This document shows, in pieces, positions 9,514 through 18,770 of a stretch of 48,477 bases of DNA. The stretch's first letter is position 1. Each line of letters starts with the position of its first letter. The position numbers and the translations under genes are program-made. The notes beneath the pieces are model-generated. The model was not told the origin of the DNA and ran no database searches. It saw only the letters and a list, made by a program, of their open reading frames with translations. The stretch is from Gammaproteobacteria bacterium (lineage in GTDB: Bacteria; Pseudomonadota; Gammaproteobacteria; Acidiferrobacterales; Sulfurifustaceae): positions 1-48,477 of the forward strand of contig JAOTWF010000013.1 in assembly GCA_029863005.1 (NCBI GenBank), in the 5' to 3' direction.

Positions 9514-9894
9514 ATGGCCCGAATTGCAGGCATCAATTTACCGAACCAGAAGCATGTCTGGATCGCGCTGACGTCGATTTACGGCATCGGCCACACCCGC
9601 GCGCGTGATATATGCACCGCCTCGGGTGTTTCGACGTCCACCAAGGTGAAGGATCTGACCGACGCGGAGGTCGACAAAATTCGGCTTGCGGTCGCGAAAG
9701 TGACGGTCGAGGGCGATCTGCGCCGGACCATGTCGATGAGTATCAAGCGTCTCATGGACCTCGGCACTTACCGCGGCATGCGTCACCGTCGGGGGCTGCC
9801 GGTACGGGGTCAACGCACCAAAACCAACGCCCGCACCCGTAAAGGACCGCGTAAAAGCGTAATCCGCGGCACGGGCAAGCCAACCAACGAATAA
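9514..9894 (+). CDS. rpsM: 30S ribosomal protein S13
   Basis: S13 sits in the head of the small subunit and touches L5 and the P-site tRNA across the interface. ATG 9514 is chosen because [19 protein letters not shown] is the conserved N-terminus and AGGAGA (9498-9503) precedes it; the frame runs further upstream without support. The C-terminal tail [20 protein letters not shown] is the tRNA-contacting basic region. The product has 126 residues. Confidence 0.97.
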   Translation: MARIAGINLPNQKHVWIALTSIYGIGHTRARDICTASGVSTSTKVKDLTDAEVDKIRLAVAKVTVEGDLRRTMSMSIKRLMDLGTYRGMRHRRGLPVRGQRTKTNARTRKGPRKSVIRGTGKPTNE

Positions 9895-9909
9895 TTCCAG
9901 ACAAGACTC

Positions 9910-10329
9910 ATGGCCAACAATCAAACCGCCGCCCCCGAAACTGCCGCCGCACCGGCCAAGGCCAAGAAGCGCGTGAAGAAAAGCGTGGCTGAAGGGATCG
10001 CCCATATCCACGCTTCGTTCAACAACACCATCATTTCCATCACCGACCGCCAGGGCAACGTGCTGTCGTGGTCAACCTGCGGCAATACGGGTTTCAAGGG
10101 TTCGCGCAAGAGTACGCCGTTCGCCGCCCAGGTATCGGCCGACAAAGCAGGGCGTGCGGCGCAAGAGTACGGAGTGCGCTCACTCGAAGTGCGCGTGAAG
10201 GGACCGGGCCCCGGTCGCGAATCTGCCGTGCGCGCACTGCATGCACTGGGATTCGAAATCGCCAACATCATCGACGTAACGGCGATGCCCCATAACGGTT
10301 GTCGCCCGGCCAAGCGGCGGCGAGTGTAA
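9910..10329 (+). CDS. rpsK: 30S ribosomal protein S11
   Basis: S11 lies on the platform of the small subunit near the mRNA exit. The 139 residues include an Ala/Lys-rich N-terminal stretch of about 20 residues, then [36 protein letters not shown] and the C-terminal signature [13 protein letters not shown]. It lies between rpsM and rpsD as in other gammaproteobacteria. Confidence 0.97.
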   Translation: MANNQTAAPETAAAPAKAKKRVKKSVAEGIAHIHASFNNTIISITDRQGNVLSWSTCGNTGFKGSRKSTPFAAQVSADKAGRAAQEYGVRSLEVRVKGPGPGRESAVRALHALGFEIANIIDVTAMPHNGCRPAKRRRV

Positions 10330-10353
10330 ATTCATAACGGAGAGATCTATCCA

Positions 10354-10980
10354 GTGGCACGTTACAACGATTCCAAATGCCGTCTCTGCCGACGCGAAGG
10401 CGGCAAGCTGTTCCTGAAAGGCGAAAAATGTTTCACCGAGAAATGCCCGGTCGAGAAACGGGCCTATGCTCCCGGCCAGCACGGCCAGCAGCGCAGCCGC
10501 CTGTCCGACTACGGCCGGCAGTTGCGCGAGAAGCAGAAGCTGCGCCGTATCTACGGGATTCTCGAGCGCCAGTTCGAGAATTATTACAAGGAAGCCGCGC
10601 GTCACAAGGGCTCAACCGGCGAGGACCTGCTGAAAATGCTCGAGTCCCGTTTGGACAACGTCGTTTTCCGTATGGGGTTCGGCGTTTCACGGTCCGAGGC
10701 GAGACAGTTGGTACGCCACAATGCCGTACGCGTGAACGGCCGGCGCGTCAACATCCCGTCATACCTGGTACGGCCGAACGATTTGATCGAAATCGCCACG
10801 TCGGCGCAGGAACAGTTGCGCATTAAGGCTGCGCTCGAAGCCGCCGGTCAGCGCGGCATACCGGAGTGGCTGGACGTAGACGTGAAGGCCATGAAGGGCA
10901 CGTTTAAGAGCGTGCCGGAACGCACAGACTTGCCATCGGATATCAACGAAAGTCTCGTCGTGGCGCTTTATTCAAAGTAA
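10354..10980 (+). CDS. rpsD: 30S ribosomal protein S4 (four-cysteine form, GTG start)
   Basis: S4 nucleates 30S assembly and, in E. coli, represses the alpha operon. The 208 residues match E. coli S4 along the whole length ([19 protein letters not shown], an S4 RNA-binding domain near 98-160, ending [10 protein letters not shown]). Unlike E. coli S4, residues C9, C12, C26 and C31 form a complete zinc-site pattern, the C+ type. Translation starts at GTG 10354 following GGAGAG at 10340-10345. Confidence 0.97.
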   Translation: MARYNDSKCRLCRREGGKLFLKGEKCFTEKCPVEKRAYAPGQHGQQRSRLSDYGRQLREKQKLRRIYGILERQFENYYKEAARHKGSTGEDLLKMLESRLDNVVFRMGFGVSRSEARQLVRHNAVRVNGRRVNIPSYLVRPNDLIEIATSAQEQLRIKAALEAAGQRGIPEWLDVDVKAMKGTFKSVPERTDLPSDINESLVVALYSK

Positions 10981-11012
10981 CGTAATCCGTATCTTTTACT
11001 GAGGACACTCTC

Positions 11013-12026
11013 ATGCAGAGTTCTGCAACTGAATTCCTGAAGCCTCGTCTGGTGGATGTGCAGACGCTGACCCCCAAGCATGCGAAAATCACGCTCGAGC
11101 CGCTCGAACGCGGTTTCGGCTACACACTCGGCAATGCACTCCGGCGTATTCTGCTGTCTTCCATGCCGGGCAGTGCCATTACCGAGGTGAAGATCGAAGG
11201 GGTACTACACGAATATTCCACCATCGAAGGCGTGCAAGAAGACGTGATTGAAATCCTGCTCAACCTCAAGACGGTGGCCCTGCGCATGCACGGTCGCGAG
11301 GAAGTCACGCTGACACTTGCCAAGAAGGGGCCCGGTATCGTCACGGCCGGTGACATCCAGCTGGAACACGACGTCGAAGTCGTGGATCCGAAGCACGTGA
11401 TCGCCACCCTGACCAAGGACGGTGTGCTGAACATGGAGCTCAAGGTCAATCGCGGTCGCGGCTACGAGCCGGTCACAGTGCGCACGGCTGGAACCGAGTC
11501 CCGTTCCATCGGCGTCATGCAGTTGGATGCCTCCTACAGCCCAATCCGCCGGGTGGCTTACACGGTAGATAATGCTCGTGTGGAACAACGAACTGACCTC
11601 GACAAGCTGATTCTCGACATCGAGACCAATGGGGCCATTAATCCGGAAGAAGCGGTACGTCGCGCGGCCAATATTCTTCAGGACCAGATTTCAATATTCG
11701 TCGATTTGAAGAGCCCCGAAACCAAAGTTGAAGAAAGGCGCGAACCCGAGATGGACCCGCTGCTGCTGCGACCGGTGGACGACCTGGAGCTCACCGTGCG
11801 GTCGGCAAACTGCCTCAAGGCCGAGAATATCTTTTACATTGGCGATCTCATTCAGCGGTCCGAATTTGAATTACTCAAGACTCCCAATCTCGGCAAGAAA
11901 TCCCTCACCGAAATCAAAGACGTTCTGGCTCAGCACGGCCTGTCGCTCGGCATGAAACTCGAAAATTGGCCGCCGGCGTCCCTCAAGGACAGGGAAACAA
12001 CACCCGAGATGGGCTCCGCTACCTAA
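11013..12026 (+). CDS. rpoA: RNA polymerase alpha subunit
   Basis: Alpha dimerises to start RNA polymerase assembly. Its C-terminal domain binds UP elements and activators. The 337-residue protein has the N-terminal dimerisation domain ([20 protein letters not shown] near residue 33) and, after a linker, the C-terminal domain with [17 protein letters not shown]. The latter includes the DNA-contacting arginine of the [11 protein letters not shown] motif, followed by [19 protein letters not shown]. It is the fourth gene of the alpha operon. Confidence 0.98.
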   Translation: MQSSATEFLKPRLVDVQTLTPKHAKITLEPLERGFGYTLGNALRRILLSSMPGSAITEVKIEGVLHEYSTIEGVQEDVIEILLNLKTVALRMHGREEVTLTLAKKGPGIVTAGDIQLEHDVEVVDPKHVIATLTKDGVLNMELKVNRGRGYEPVTVRTAGTESRSIGVMQLDASYSPIRRVAYTVDNARVEQRTDLDKLILDIETNGAINPEEAVRRAANILQDQISIFVDLKSPETKVEERREPEMDPLLLRPVDDLELTVRSANCLKAENIFYIGDLIQRSEFELLKTPNLGKKSLTEIKDVLAQHGLSLGMKLENWPPASLKDRETTPEMGSAT

Positions 12027-12047
12027 GCTAGCTTCAAGGGACTAATC

Positions 12048-12575
12048 ATGCGTCATCAGAAAAGCGGTCGTAAACTCAACCGCACCAGCAGTCACCGTGA
12101 AGCGATGTTCCGTAACATGGCGGTGTCCTTGTTGCGCCACGAGCAACTGATGACCACCTTGCCCAAGGCGAAAGAGTTGCGGCGTGTCGCCGAACCGTTG
12201 ATCACGTTAGGAAAACAAGCCACGCTCGCCAACCGCCGACTGGCCTATTCCCGCCTGCGCGACCGAGACATCGTGGGAAAACTGTTTGATGACCTGGGTG
12301 TGCGCTTCAAAGACCGCGCAGGCGGCTATTTGCGCATTCTCAAGACGGGTTATCGCCCTGGTGATGCGGCGCCCATGGCGCTGGTACAGCTGACCGAGAT
12401 GCGCGCCGCCGAGGGCGCGGACACGCAACCGTCTGCCAAGGCTGACGCGGCCCCGGAAGTTGAAGCGAAAAAGATTAAAGCCAAAAATGCCAAGGCGGCC
12501 AAGGGCAAGGCCAAGAAAAGCGCGCCCAAGAAGAAAGCCTCGAAGACCAAGTCGAAAACCAAATCATCCGACTGA
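12048..12575 (+). CDS. rplQ: 50S ribosomal protein L17 with long lysine/alanine-rich tail
   Basis: The first 118 or so residues are ordinary L17 ([42 protein letters not shown]). A tail of more than 50 residues follows, made almost only of Lys, Ala, Ser, Thr and Pro (for example [19 protein letters not shown]), so the protein is 175 residues against 127 in E. coli. The tail resembles histone-H1-like basic extensions. L17 ends the alpha operon and an intrinsic terminator follows 24 bases after the stop. Confidence 0.96.
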   Translation: MRHQKSGRKLNRTSSHREAMFRNMAVSLLRHEQLMTTLPKAKELRRVAEPLITLGKQATLANRRLAYSRLRDRDIVGKLFDDLGVRFKDRAGGYLRILKTGYRPGDAAPMALVQLTEMRAAEGADTQPSAKADAAPEVEAKKIKAKNAKAAKGKAKKSAPKKKASKTKSKTKSSD

Positions 12576-12599
12576 TTCCCCTGGTTAGGACTGAATATA

Positions 12600-12625
12600 A
12601 GCCGGGGTATCCCCGGCTTTTTATT
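12600..12625 (+). terminator. Intrinsic terminator of the alpha operon
   Basis: AGCCGGGG (12600-12607), a three-base loop and CCCCGGCT (12611-12618) form an 8-bp GC-rich stem, followed at once by a T-run and TTATT. It lies just after rplQ and ends the ribosomal protein gene run. Confidence 0.9.
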
Positions 12626-12823
12626 ATGTGCTGCTTCTCGCCCTGCCGGCCTACAGGTTGGCTGGGATCGACAAAATACGGCAAATGACCCGTAAGCGTA
12701 TTGCCCCCTCACCATAACTGTTTATTTTCAAAGACAAAAAAACAATCCGTATCTGGTATGTGGTTTGCACGCCTATACGTTTGGAGCTGGAATTTCCATT
12801 CAAGCGCGCAGGGATATATATCC

Positions 12824-14056
12824 ATGGCTATCGCAAAAAAGAAAATCAGTACTCTGGATCTCAAGCCAGGCATGTATGTCTCGCAGCTGGACCGTCCGTG
12901 GCGCGAAGCAGAAGTGCTTTTCCAGGGTTTTTACGTCAACTCCCTGGAGCAGATCGAAGAGCTGCGGAACAAATTCCGGTTTGTCTATGTGGATACCTGG
13001 CGCGATATCCCCCCGGGTAAAACCAAACTCGCCATCAAGGAAGACACCCTGGATGAAGAGTTAAGAAATCTCTGTGGCCATCCCAAGCGCGACAACGTAT
13101 ACAAAGATTCAACGAGCGTCGAAGAAGAACTTGTCATCGCGCAAGAGGTGCACAAGCAAGCCACGATCACCGTAGGCGAGATGATGCGGAACTTGCAGAT
13201 GGGACAAACGCTCAAGCTCGCCATGATCCATGACGTCGTCACCGGCCTGATGGAAAGCATTCTGCGCAATCCCGACGCATTTTCGTGGTTGATGCACTTG
13301 AAGAAAAAAGATACCTACAGCTATACCCATTCCATCGACACATGCGCCCTCGCCGTCACGTTCGGACGTCACCTCGGATTGCCGCATGAAAGCCTCATCA
13401 GTCTCGGCACCGGTGCGCTGCTGTTCGACGTGGGCAAAGTGAAGTTGCCCGAGGGCTTATTGAACAAGCCCGGGCGGTTGTCACCGGAAGAGTTTCAGAT
13501 CATGAAGAAGCATGTGGACTACGGCGTTGATATCGTCGGCACCATCAAAGGTAGTGGCATGGAGATGGTTGACATGGTCAGGGCCCACCATGAGCGATTT
13601 GACGGCAGCGGTTATCCGCTCGGCACAAGGGGATCTGACATCCCCCTGTTTGGCCGTATGGCAGGCATCCTGGATTGGTATGACGCCATCACCAGCAATC
13701 GTTCCTACCAGCAGGCGATTTCCCCTCACCAAGCGCTGCGAGTCCTGTATAACGCACGTGACAAGGCGTTCCAGGAGGAACTGGTGGAGCAGTTCATCCA
13801 GTGCCTCGGCGTATACCCGACCGGCAGCCTGGTGGAAATGATTAGCGGCGAGGTGGGTATCGTCATTGCACAGAACCGCGTGCGGAGATTACGTCCGAAG
13901 ATCATGCTGATCTTGAACCATAACAAGGTGGCCCTGGAAAATTTCGAAATCGTTGACTTAGACCGGGAGTTGCCTGGAAAGAACCTTGAAATTGCCAAAG
14001 TACTACCTCCCGGCGCTTATGGGATTAATCCGAAAGAATACTATCTCGGGGAATAA
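12824..14056 (+). CDS. DUF3391 + HD-GYP domain protein, HD motif changed to FD
   Basis: HD-GYP proteins hydrolyse cyclic di-GMP. The N-terminus (ISTLDLKPGMYVSQLDRPW) is the DUF3391 domain that often precedes HD-GYP domains. The HD-GYP domain spans about residues 160-360. Its first His (H169), later His residues (H230, H255, H256) and the GYP loop (residues 263-265) are present. The metal-binding HD pair reads F201-D202 instead of His-Asp, so enzyme activity is doubtful. ATG 12824 is chosen because it starts the DUF3391 domain and has AGGGA nine bases upstream; the 410-residue length is normal. A paralogue with an intact HD lies at 42456-43736. Confidence 0.9.
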   Translation: MAIAKKKISTLDLKPGMYVSQLDRPWREAEVLFQGFYVNSLEQIEELRNKFRFVYVDTWRDIPPGKTKLAIKEDTLDEELRNLCGHPKRDNVYKDSTSVEEELVIAQEVHKQATITVGEMMRNLQMGQTLKLAMIHDVVTGLMESILRNPDAFSWLMHLKKKDTYSYTHSIDTCALAVTFGRHLGLPHESLISLGTGALLFDVGKVKLPEGLLNKPGRLSPEEFQIMKKHVDYGVDIVGTIKGSGMEMVDMVRAHHERFDGSGYPLGTRGSDIPLFGRMAGILDWYDAITSNRSYQQAISPHQALRVLYNARDKAFQEELVEQFIQCLGVYPTGSLVEMISGEVGIVIAQNRVRRLRPKIMLILNHNKVALENFEIVDLDRELPGKNLEIAKVLPPGAYGINPKEYYLGE

Positions 14057-14145
14057 GATGGATTACAAATATTGTCTTGATTCCTGCCGCAGTCATGCAC
14101 CGCCCGCAGATGCCAGAATACTCGGTGTGCGGGCAGGAGCCACAT

Positions 14146-15453
14146 ATGAACTATTCCATGCATAAACAAGAACGTTCGATTTTTGTGGGCGAGCTGCAGC
14201 AGCACGTGGACCAGAGTCGTCGAGGCGGATCACTGCTGGGTGTATTGCTGATACATCTGCATCGCATTGTTGAACTCAACACCTCGTTTGGCTATCAAGC
14301 AGGTGATCGCCTGATTGCCACTGTACGTGATCGCATCGCGAAAATACTGCGCCCGCACGACAGTATTCATCGCATCGGTGATCACGATTTCGCACTGGTT
14401 TTGCCGTCACCCAAGAACGTGGGACATGCAAAACTGGCAGCCAACCGGATCGTGGATATCCTCGAAGAACCGTTTGAAATCGATGACAATTCCATCAAGG
14501 CACAGGCCGCCATAGGGATTTCCCTGTTTCCTGAGCACGCCCAGGATGCCGATGCGCTGCTGAGATTGGCGGACATCGCCTTGACGAACGCGATCAAGTC
14601 AAATAGTCCTATCATACTTTGTGCGGATGTGCGCGATAAAGACGCGGTTTCTTCTTTCATCATAGAGAGCGAGTTACGCCACGCGCTAATGAGCGATGAA
14701 TTCGTTCTTTATTATCAGCCCAAAATCAATCTGGCCACTCGCCAAGTTTGCGGGGCCGAAGCCCTGTCGCGCTGGAGAAATCCTGCCCGGGGGTTCGTCC
14801 CACCGGACGTTTTTATTCCGGTGGCCGAGCAGACGAATCTGATGTTGCCTTTCACGCTCTGGTCACTAAACCTGGCGTCCCGGCAATTCGGCGAGTTCCA
14901 CCGGCTTCACAAGCATTTTTCCGTGGCCGTGAACTTGTCGGCCACGGTCCTGTACGATGCCGATGTGGTGGATTTGATCCATCGCACCATCAAAATCTGG
15001 GGCATCCCGCCGGAGCAGCTGATATTGGAAGTGACGGAAAGCGCCATGATGGTGGACCCGAAAACCAGCCTGGAGACGCTGAGGCGATTTCACGATCTCG
15101 GCGTGAAGCTAGCCATCGACGACTTCGGGACCGGGTATTCATCGCTCGCCTATGTCAAGAAACTGCCGGTGGACGAGCTGAAAATTGACAAGTCTTTCGT
15201 CTTGAACATGGACAAAGATAAGGGCGATGCCATGATCGTACGCACCGTCATCGACATGGCACATAATTTTGAAATCGCCGTCACGGCCGAGGGTGTCGAG
15301 AGCCAGCCGATCCTCGAGCAATTGGGTGAGTTGGGTTGTGATTGCGCTCAGGGATTCCACATGGCCAAGCCGATGCCGGCCACGGACCTGATCAGATGGC
15401 TGCAGGAGTCGCCGTGGTCGTTGCATACCGGTACCCAGGCCATGGCCGGTTGA
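14146..15453 (+). CDS. Degenerate GGDEF + intact EAL domain protein (c-di-GMP phosphodiesterase)
   Basis: Residues 1-165 form a GGDEF-like domain whose signature reads GDHDF (78-82), so cyclase activity is unlikely and a GTP-sensing or structural role is possible. The EAL domain (about 172-420) keeps the catalytic set: E205 of EAL, N263, E295, D325-D326, K346 and E382. It should therefore degrade c-di-GMP. No membrane segment or sensor domain is seen. ATG 14146 is chosen because AGGAG lies six bases upstream; the frame is open to 14077. It follows the HD-GYP gene by 89 bases on the same strand, and the pair may be co-transcribed. Confidence 0.9.
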   Translation: MNYSMHKQERSIFVGELQQHVDQSRRGGSLLGVLLIHLHRIVELNTSFGYQAGDRLIATVRDRIAKILRPHDSIHRIGDHDFALVLPSPKNVGHAKLAANRIVDILEEPFEIDDNSIKAQAAIGISLFPEHAQDADALLRLADIALTNAIKSNSPIILCADVRDKDAVSSFIIESELRHALMSDEFVLYYQPKINLATRQVCGAEALSRWRNPARGFVPPDVFIPVAEQTNLMLPFTLWSLNLASRQFGEFHRLHKHFSVAVNLSATVLYDADVVDLIHRTIKIWGIPPEQLILEVTESAMMVDPKTSLETLRRFHDLGVKLAIDDFGTGYSSLAYVKKLPVDELKIDKSFVLNMDKDKGDAMIVRTVIDMAHNFEIAVTAEGVESQPILEQLGELGCDCAQGFHMAKPMPATDLIRWLQESPWSLHTGTQAMAG

Positions 15454-15540
15454 TCCTGAAGGAAACGGTTTCTCCAGTTATTTCTCGCTAAGGCGTTCGC
15501 TTGACGCTGAGTTAACTCTAGACGCACGCCGCCCGGCACA

Positions 15541-16296
15541 ATGAAAACTGCTAGTATTGCACCCGTGATCGTTCTGTTTACCGATTTCGGCCTTTCCGAT
15601 CCTTATGTCGGTCAACTGCACGCCGTATTTGCGCACGAGGCGCCGGGTGTGGCGGTTATCGATCTATTTCATTCGGTCCCTCCCTTTAATATCCGGGCCG
15701 GGGCCTATCTGTTATCGGCCTATTCTCGTGATTTTCCACCGGAAACGGTATTTGTCTGTGTGGTGGATCCGGGCGTAGGTAGCGCCCGCCGTCCGATTAT
15801 GTTCCGGGCGGACAAACGCTGGTATGTCGGCCCGGACAATGGTTTATTTGAGGTGGTGAAGCTCCATGCCCGCGAACATCAATGCCACGTGATCCGCTGG
15901 CGTCCGGCGAAATTGTCGGCGAGTTTCCATGGGCGTGACCTGTTTGCGCCGATCGCCGCACAACTCGTGCGTGGCGAGGTGCCGGAAGCCGACCCCGCCC
16001 AATTGACAACTCCGCCCGGTGCGTCCTGGCCGGAGGATCTGGCCGAGATAATCCATATAGATCATTACGGTAACGCGATTACCGGATTACGCGCGAAATC
16101 TGTTACCGCGACCCAGGAAATTTGGGCGGGTGGAGAAGTGATAAAATACGCGCGGGTTTTTTCGGAGGTGCCCCCAGGCCGGGTCTTCTGGTACGAGAAT
16201 GCTAACGGGCTTGTCGAGATCGCCATCCATGGCGATAGTGCGGCGGTGCGATTCGGCTTCAAGCCCGGTGACCCGGTCACGTTGTCCCATCCATGA
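15541..16296 (+). CDS. SAM hydroxide adenosyltransferase family protein (DUF62)
   Basis: This 251-residue protein belongs to the DUF62 family, related to fluorinase and chlorinase, whose characterised members hydrolyse S-adenosylmethionine to adenosine and methionine. The start IVLFTDFGLSDPYVGQLHAV and VVDPGVGSARRP are family blocks. The Asp-Arg-His residues of the hydrolase members can be placed at D76, R83/R84 and H130 (SFHGRDLFAP). The C-terminal domain includes IDHYGNAITGL. It lies between two c-di-GMP genes and ends seven bases before the next, so co-transcription is likely; a functional link is not evident. Confidence 0.88.
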   Translation: MKTASIAPVIVLFTDFGLSDPYVGQLHAVFAHEAPGVAVIDLFHSVPPFNIRAGAYLLSAYSRDFPPETVFVCVVDPGVGSARRPIMFRADKRWYVGPDNGLFEVVKLHAREHQCHVIRWRPAKLSASFHGRDLFAPIAAQLVRGEVPEADPAQLTTPPGASWPEDLAEIIHIDHYGNAITGLRAKSVTATQEIWAGGEVIKYARVFSEVPPGRVFWYENANGLVEIAIHGDSAAVRFGFKPGDPVTLSHP

Positions 16297-16303
16297 ATTT
16301 CTC

Positions 16304-18769
16304 ATGAAGGAATGGAGCCTACAGAAGCGAGTGCTGTTTCTGGCACTCGCCCCGCTCACGGTGGCCGTGCTGCTGTTGTCGCTGCACTTCACCAACGCCC
16401 GCATCCAGGATCTGGAGAATGCCCTGCGCAACCGCGGCCAGACCATCGCCACGCAGCTTGCCGCGATCAGTGAGGACGCGTTTCAGTCCGGTAACCGTCA
16501 GGTCCTCGCCCGGTTCGTGCAATCGACCCTGCAGGAAAAAAACGTGCTCTCGGTTACCGTCACCGATATGAAGGGAAAGGTCCTGGCACATGCTTCCGAG
16601 ACCACCGATAAAAGCAAGCCCCCGCCTTTGACCAAGAGTTCGCGTTACAAGCTTCTGGCGCCGGTTTATTACAGCGAGGGCGCCAAAGGGGTTTCAAAAG
16701 AACAGGCCGGTTGGGTGAGCGTTCAGCTGTCCAGCGCGGCACTGCAAACAGAGCAGAACAAAATAATGTATCAGAGCCTGCTTATCGTTTTCCTGGGGCT
16801 CGTGGTGACCATCGTGTTCGCCTTGCGCATGGCGCGGGGTGTGACACGTCCAGTGCTTTCTTTGACGCGGGCGGTGGACGAGATTAAAAACGGCGCGCTC
16901 GATTACCGAGTATCAACCCAATCGGGTGGCGAGGTGGGACGGCTGGAGGATGGCATCAATGCCATGGCAGCGGCCTTGCAGGAAGCACGTGAACGGGAGA
17001 AGAAGCTCGCCGAGGACGCGTTGTTTCTCGAAAAGGTGCGTGCCCAGGTGACGCTCGAGTCCATCGGCGACGGCGTCATCACCACCGATGCCACCGGACG
17101 CATCGTGTACATGAATCCGGTGGCGGAACAGTTCACTGAATGGAAGGGTGAAGATGCGCACGGGAAACCGTTGAGCGAAGTCTTCAAGATTTTTGACGAG
17201 GAATCCAACCGTCTCGAGGAATACCCGATTCATTACTGTCTCCAGGAAGGTCGTACCATCCGCCACGACAGCCATCACCTGCTGATGAGCCAAGAGGGCG
17301 GCAAGATCGAGATACAGGATTCGGCCGCGCCAATCCGAGACCGGGATGGGGCGATTCTGGGCGCGGTGGTGGTGTTCCATGACGTGACAGAAATCCAGAG
17401 CATGGCGCGACACATGGCCTTTCTCGCCTCGCGCGATCCGCTCACGGGGCTCCTCAACCGGCGAGAATTCGAATCGCGCCTGCAGCATGTGTTGAACAGT
17501 GCGCGCGCTGGCGAGCGCACACACGCGCTGCTTTACCTCGATCTTGATCAGTTCAAGATCGTGAACGACACCTGCGGACATGTCGCGGGGGATGAGTTGC
17601 TCAAGCAGCTGGCGAACCACCTGCAGAAGGAAATACGTGCAAGCGACATGCTGGCGCGCCTCGGGGGCGATGAGTTCGGTGTTATCCTCGAGGACTGTTC
17701 GATCGACAAGGCTGAGCAGATCGCTGATCTGCTGCGTCAGTCCGTCAAAGATTTCCGCTTCATGTGGGATAAAAGGGCGTTCGAAATCGGCGTATCCATC
17801 GGCTTGGTCCCAATTAGGCGCGACAGCGGCGGTTTGACTGAAGTTCTGAGCGCCGCCGATTCGGCCTGTTACATCGCCAAGGACCGTGGACGTAATCGCT
17901 TGCACATCTACCAGCCGGACGACCAGGCGTTTGCCGAGCGCCGTGGCGAAATGCAATGGGTGCACCGACTACGCGAGGGACTGGAAAACAACAGCTTTGA
18001 TCTATATTGCCAGGCCATCGTGCCACTGCGGGACGGCATTAAACATCCCGGGACTTTTCACGAAATCCTGGTACGTGTTCAGGACGAGGACCTTGTGCTG
18101 CCGGCGGCCTTCATCCCAGCGGCCGAGCGTTACCACTTGATGCCGTCTATTGATCGCTGGGTGATCCGCACGGTTTTCCCGATGCTGGAGAAATACCAGT
18201 CGCAGATTGGCAGGCAAGAGAAGGACGGAGGGGCACTGTTTGCCATCAATCTTTCCGGCCAATCTCTGGGGGATGAACAGTTCCTGGATTTTGTCATGCA
18301 GCAGTTCGTACAGCACCGGGTCGATCCTCAGACCATCTGTTTCGAGATCACCGAGACTGCCGCTATCGCTAACCTGACCCGTGCGCGTGATTTCATCGCG
18401 CGCTTCAAGCACTTGGGCTGCCGTTTCGCACTTGACGATTTTGGTTCGGGGCTTTCTTCGTTTGGCTATCTCAAGAGCTTGAGCGTGGATTATCTGAAGA
18501 TTGCCGGTGATTTCATCGAAGGCATGCTCGAGGACCCCCTGCATCGGGCTATGGTGGAAGCCATCAACCAGGTCGGTCACGTCATGGGGCTCATCACGAT
18601 CGCCGAATCGGTGGAAAGTCCGCTATTGATTGACAAGTTGTGCGAGATAGGTGTCGACCACGCACAGGGCCATGGCATTGATTCGCCGAAGCCACTCCAC
18701 CAAGTCCTGCAGTTGCCAGAGCAGGAATGGAATTCGGTGCGTACGCACGCTGGAAGGACGGGCGGTTGA
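16304..18769 (+). CDS. Membrane HAMP-PAS-GGDEF-EAL signalling protein
   Basis: The 821-residue protein has a transmembrane helix (about 10-29), a periplasmic sensor region (30-157), a second helix (158-177) and a HAMP linker (178-230). A PAS domain (about 240-365), GGDEF (368-535) and EAL (550-805) follow. The GGDEF signature is intact (454-458) and the product-inhibition site RxxD (R445-D448) sits five residues ahead of it. EAL reads E587-I-L but the metal and catalytic residues N649, E681, D711-D712, K732 and E768 are present, so both activities are possible. ATG 16304 is chosen because it gives a normal membrane start. The stop lies one base from the convergent uvrA stop, with no room for a terminator. 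Confidence 0.9.
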   Translation: MKEWSLQKRVLFLALAPLTVAVLLLSLHFTNARIQDLENALRNRGQTIATQLAAISEDAFQSGNRQVLARFVQSTLQEKNVLSVTVTDMKGKVLAHASETTDKSKPPPLTKSSRYKLLAPVYYSEGAKGVSKEQAGWVSVQLSSAALQTEQNKIMYQSLLIVFLGLVVTIVFALRMARGVTRPVLSLTRAVDEIKNGALDYRVSTQSGGEVGRLEDGINAMAAALQEAREREKKLAEDALFLEKVRAQVTLESIGDGVITTDATGRIVYMNPVAEQFTEWKGEDAHGKPLSEVFKIFDEESNRLEEYPIHYCLQEGRTIRHDSHHLLMSQEGGKIEIQDSAAPIRDRDGAILGAVVVFHDVTEIQSMARHMAFLASRDPLTGLLNRREFESRLQHVLNSARAGERTHALLYLDLDQFKIVNDTCGHVAGDELLKQLANHLQKEIRASDMLARLGGDEFGVILEDCSIDKAEQIADLLRQSVKDFRFMWDKRAFEIGVSIGLVPIRRDSGGLTEVLSAADSACYIAKDRGRNRLHIYQPDDQAFAERRGEMQWVHRLREGLENNSFDLYCQAIVPLRDGIKHPGTFHEILVRVQDEDLVLPAAFIPAAERYHLMPSIDRWVIRTVFPMLEKYQSQIGRQEKDGGALFAINLSGQSLGDEQFLDFVMQQFVQHRVDPQTICFEITETAAIANLTRARDFIARFKHLGCRFALDDFGSGLSSFGYLKSLSVDYLKIAGDFIEGMLEDPLHRAMVEAINQVGHVMGLITIAESVESPLLIDKLCEIGVDHAQGHGIDSPKPLHQVLQLPEQEWNSVRTHAGRTGG

Positions 18770-18770
18770 T

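Noticed and set aside
16913-17965. 350-codon open frame antisense to the GGDEF-EAL gene
   Set aside because: It is a shadow of a gene whose domains and catalytic motifs are clear.
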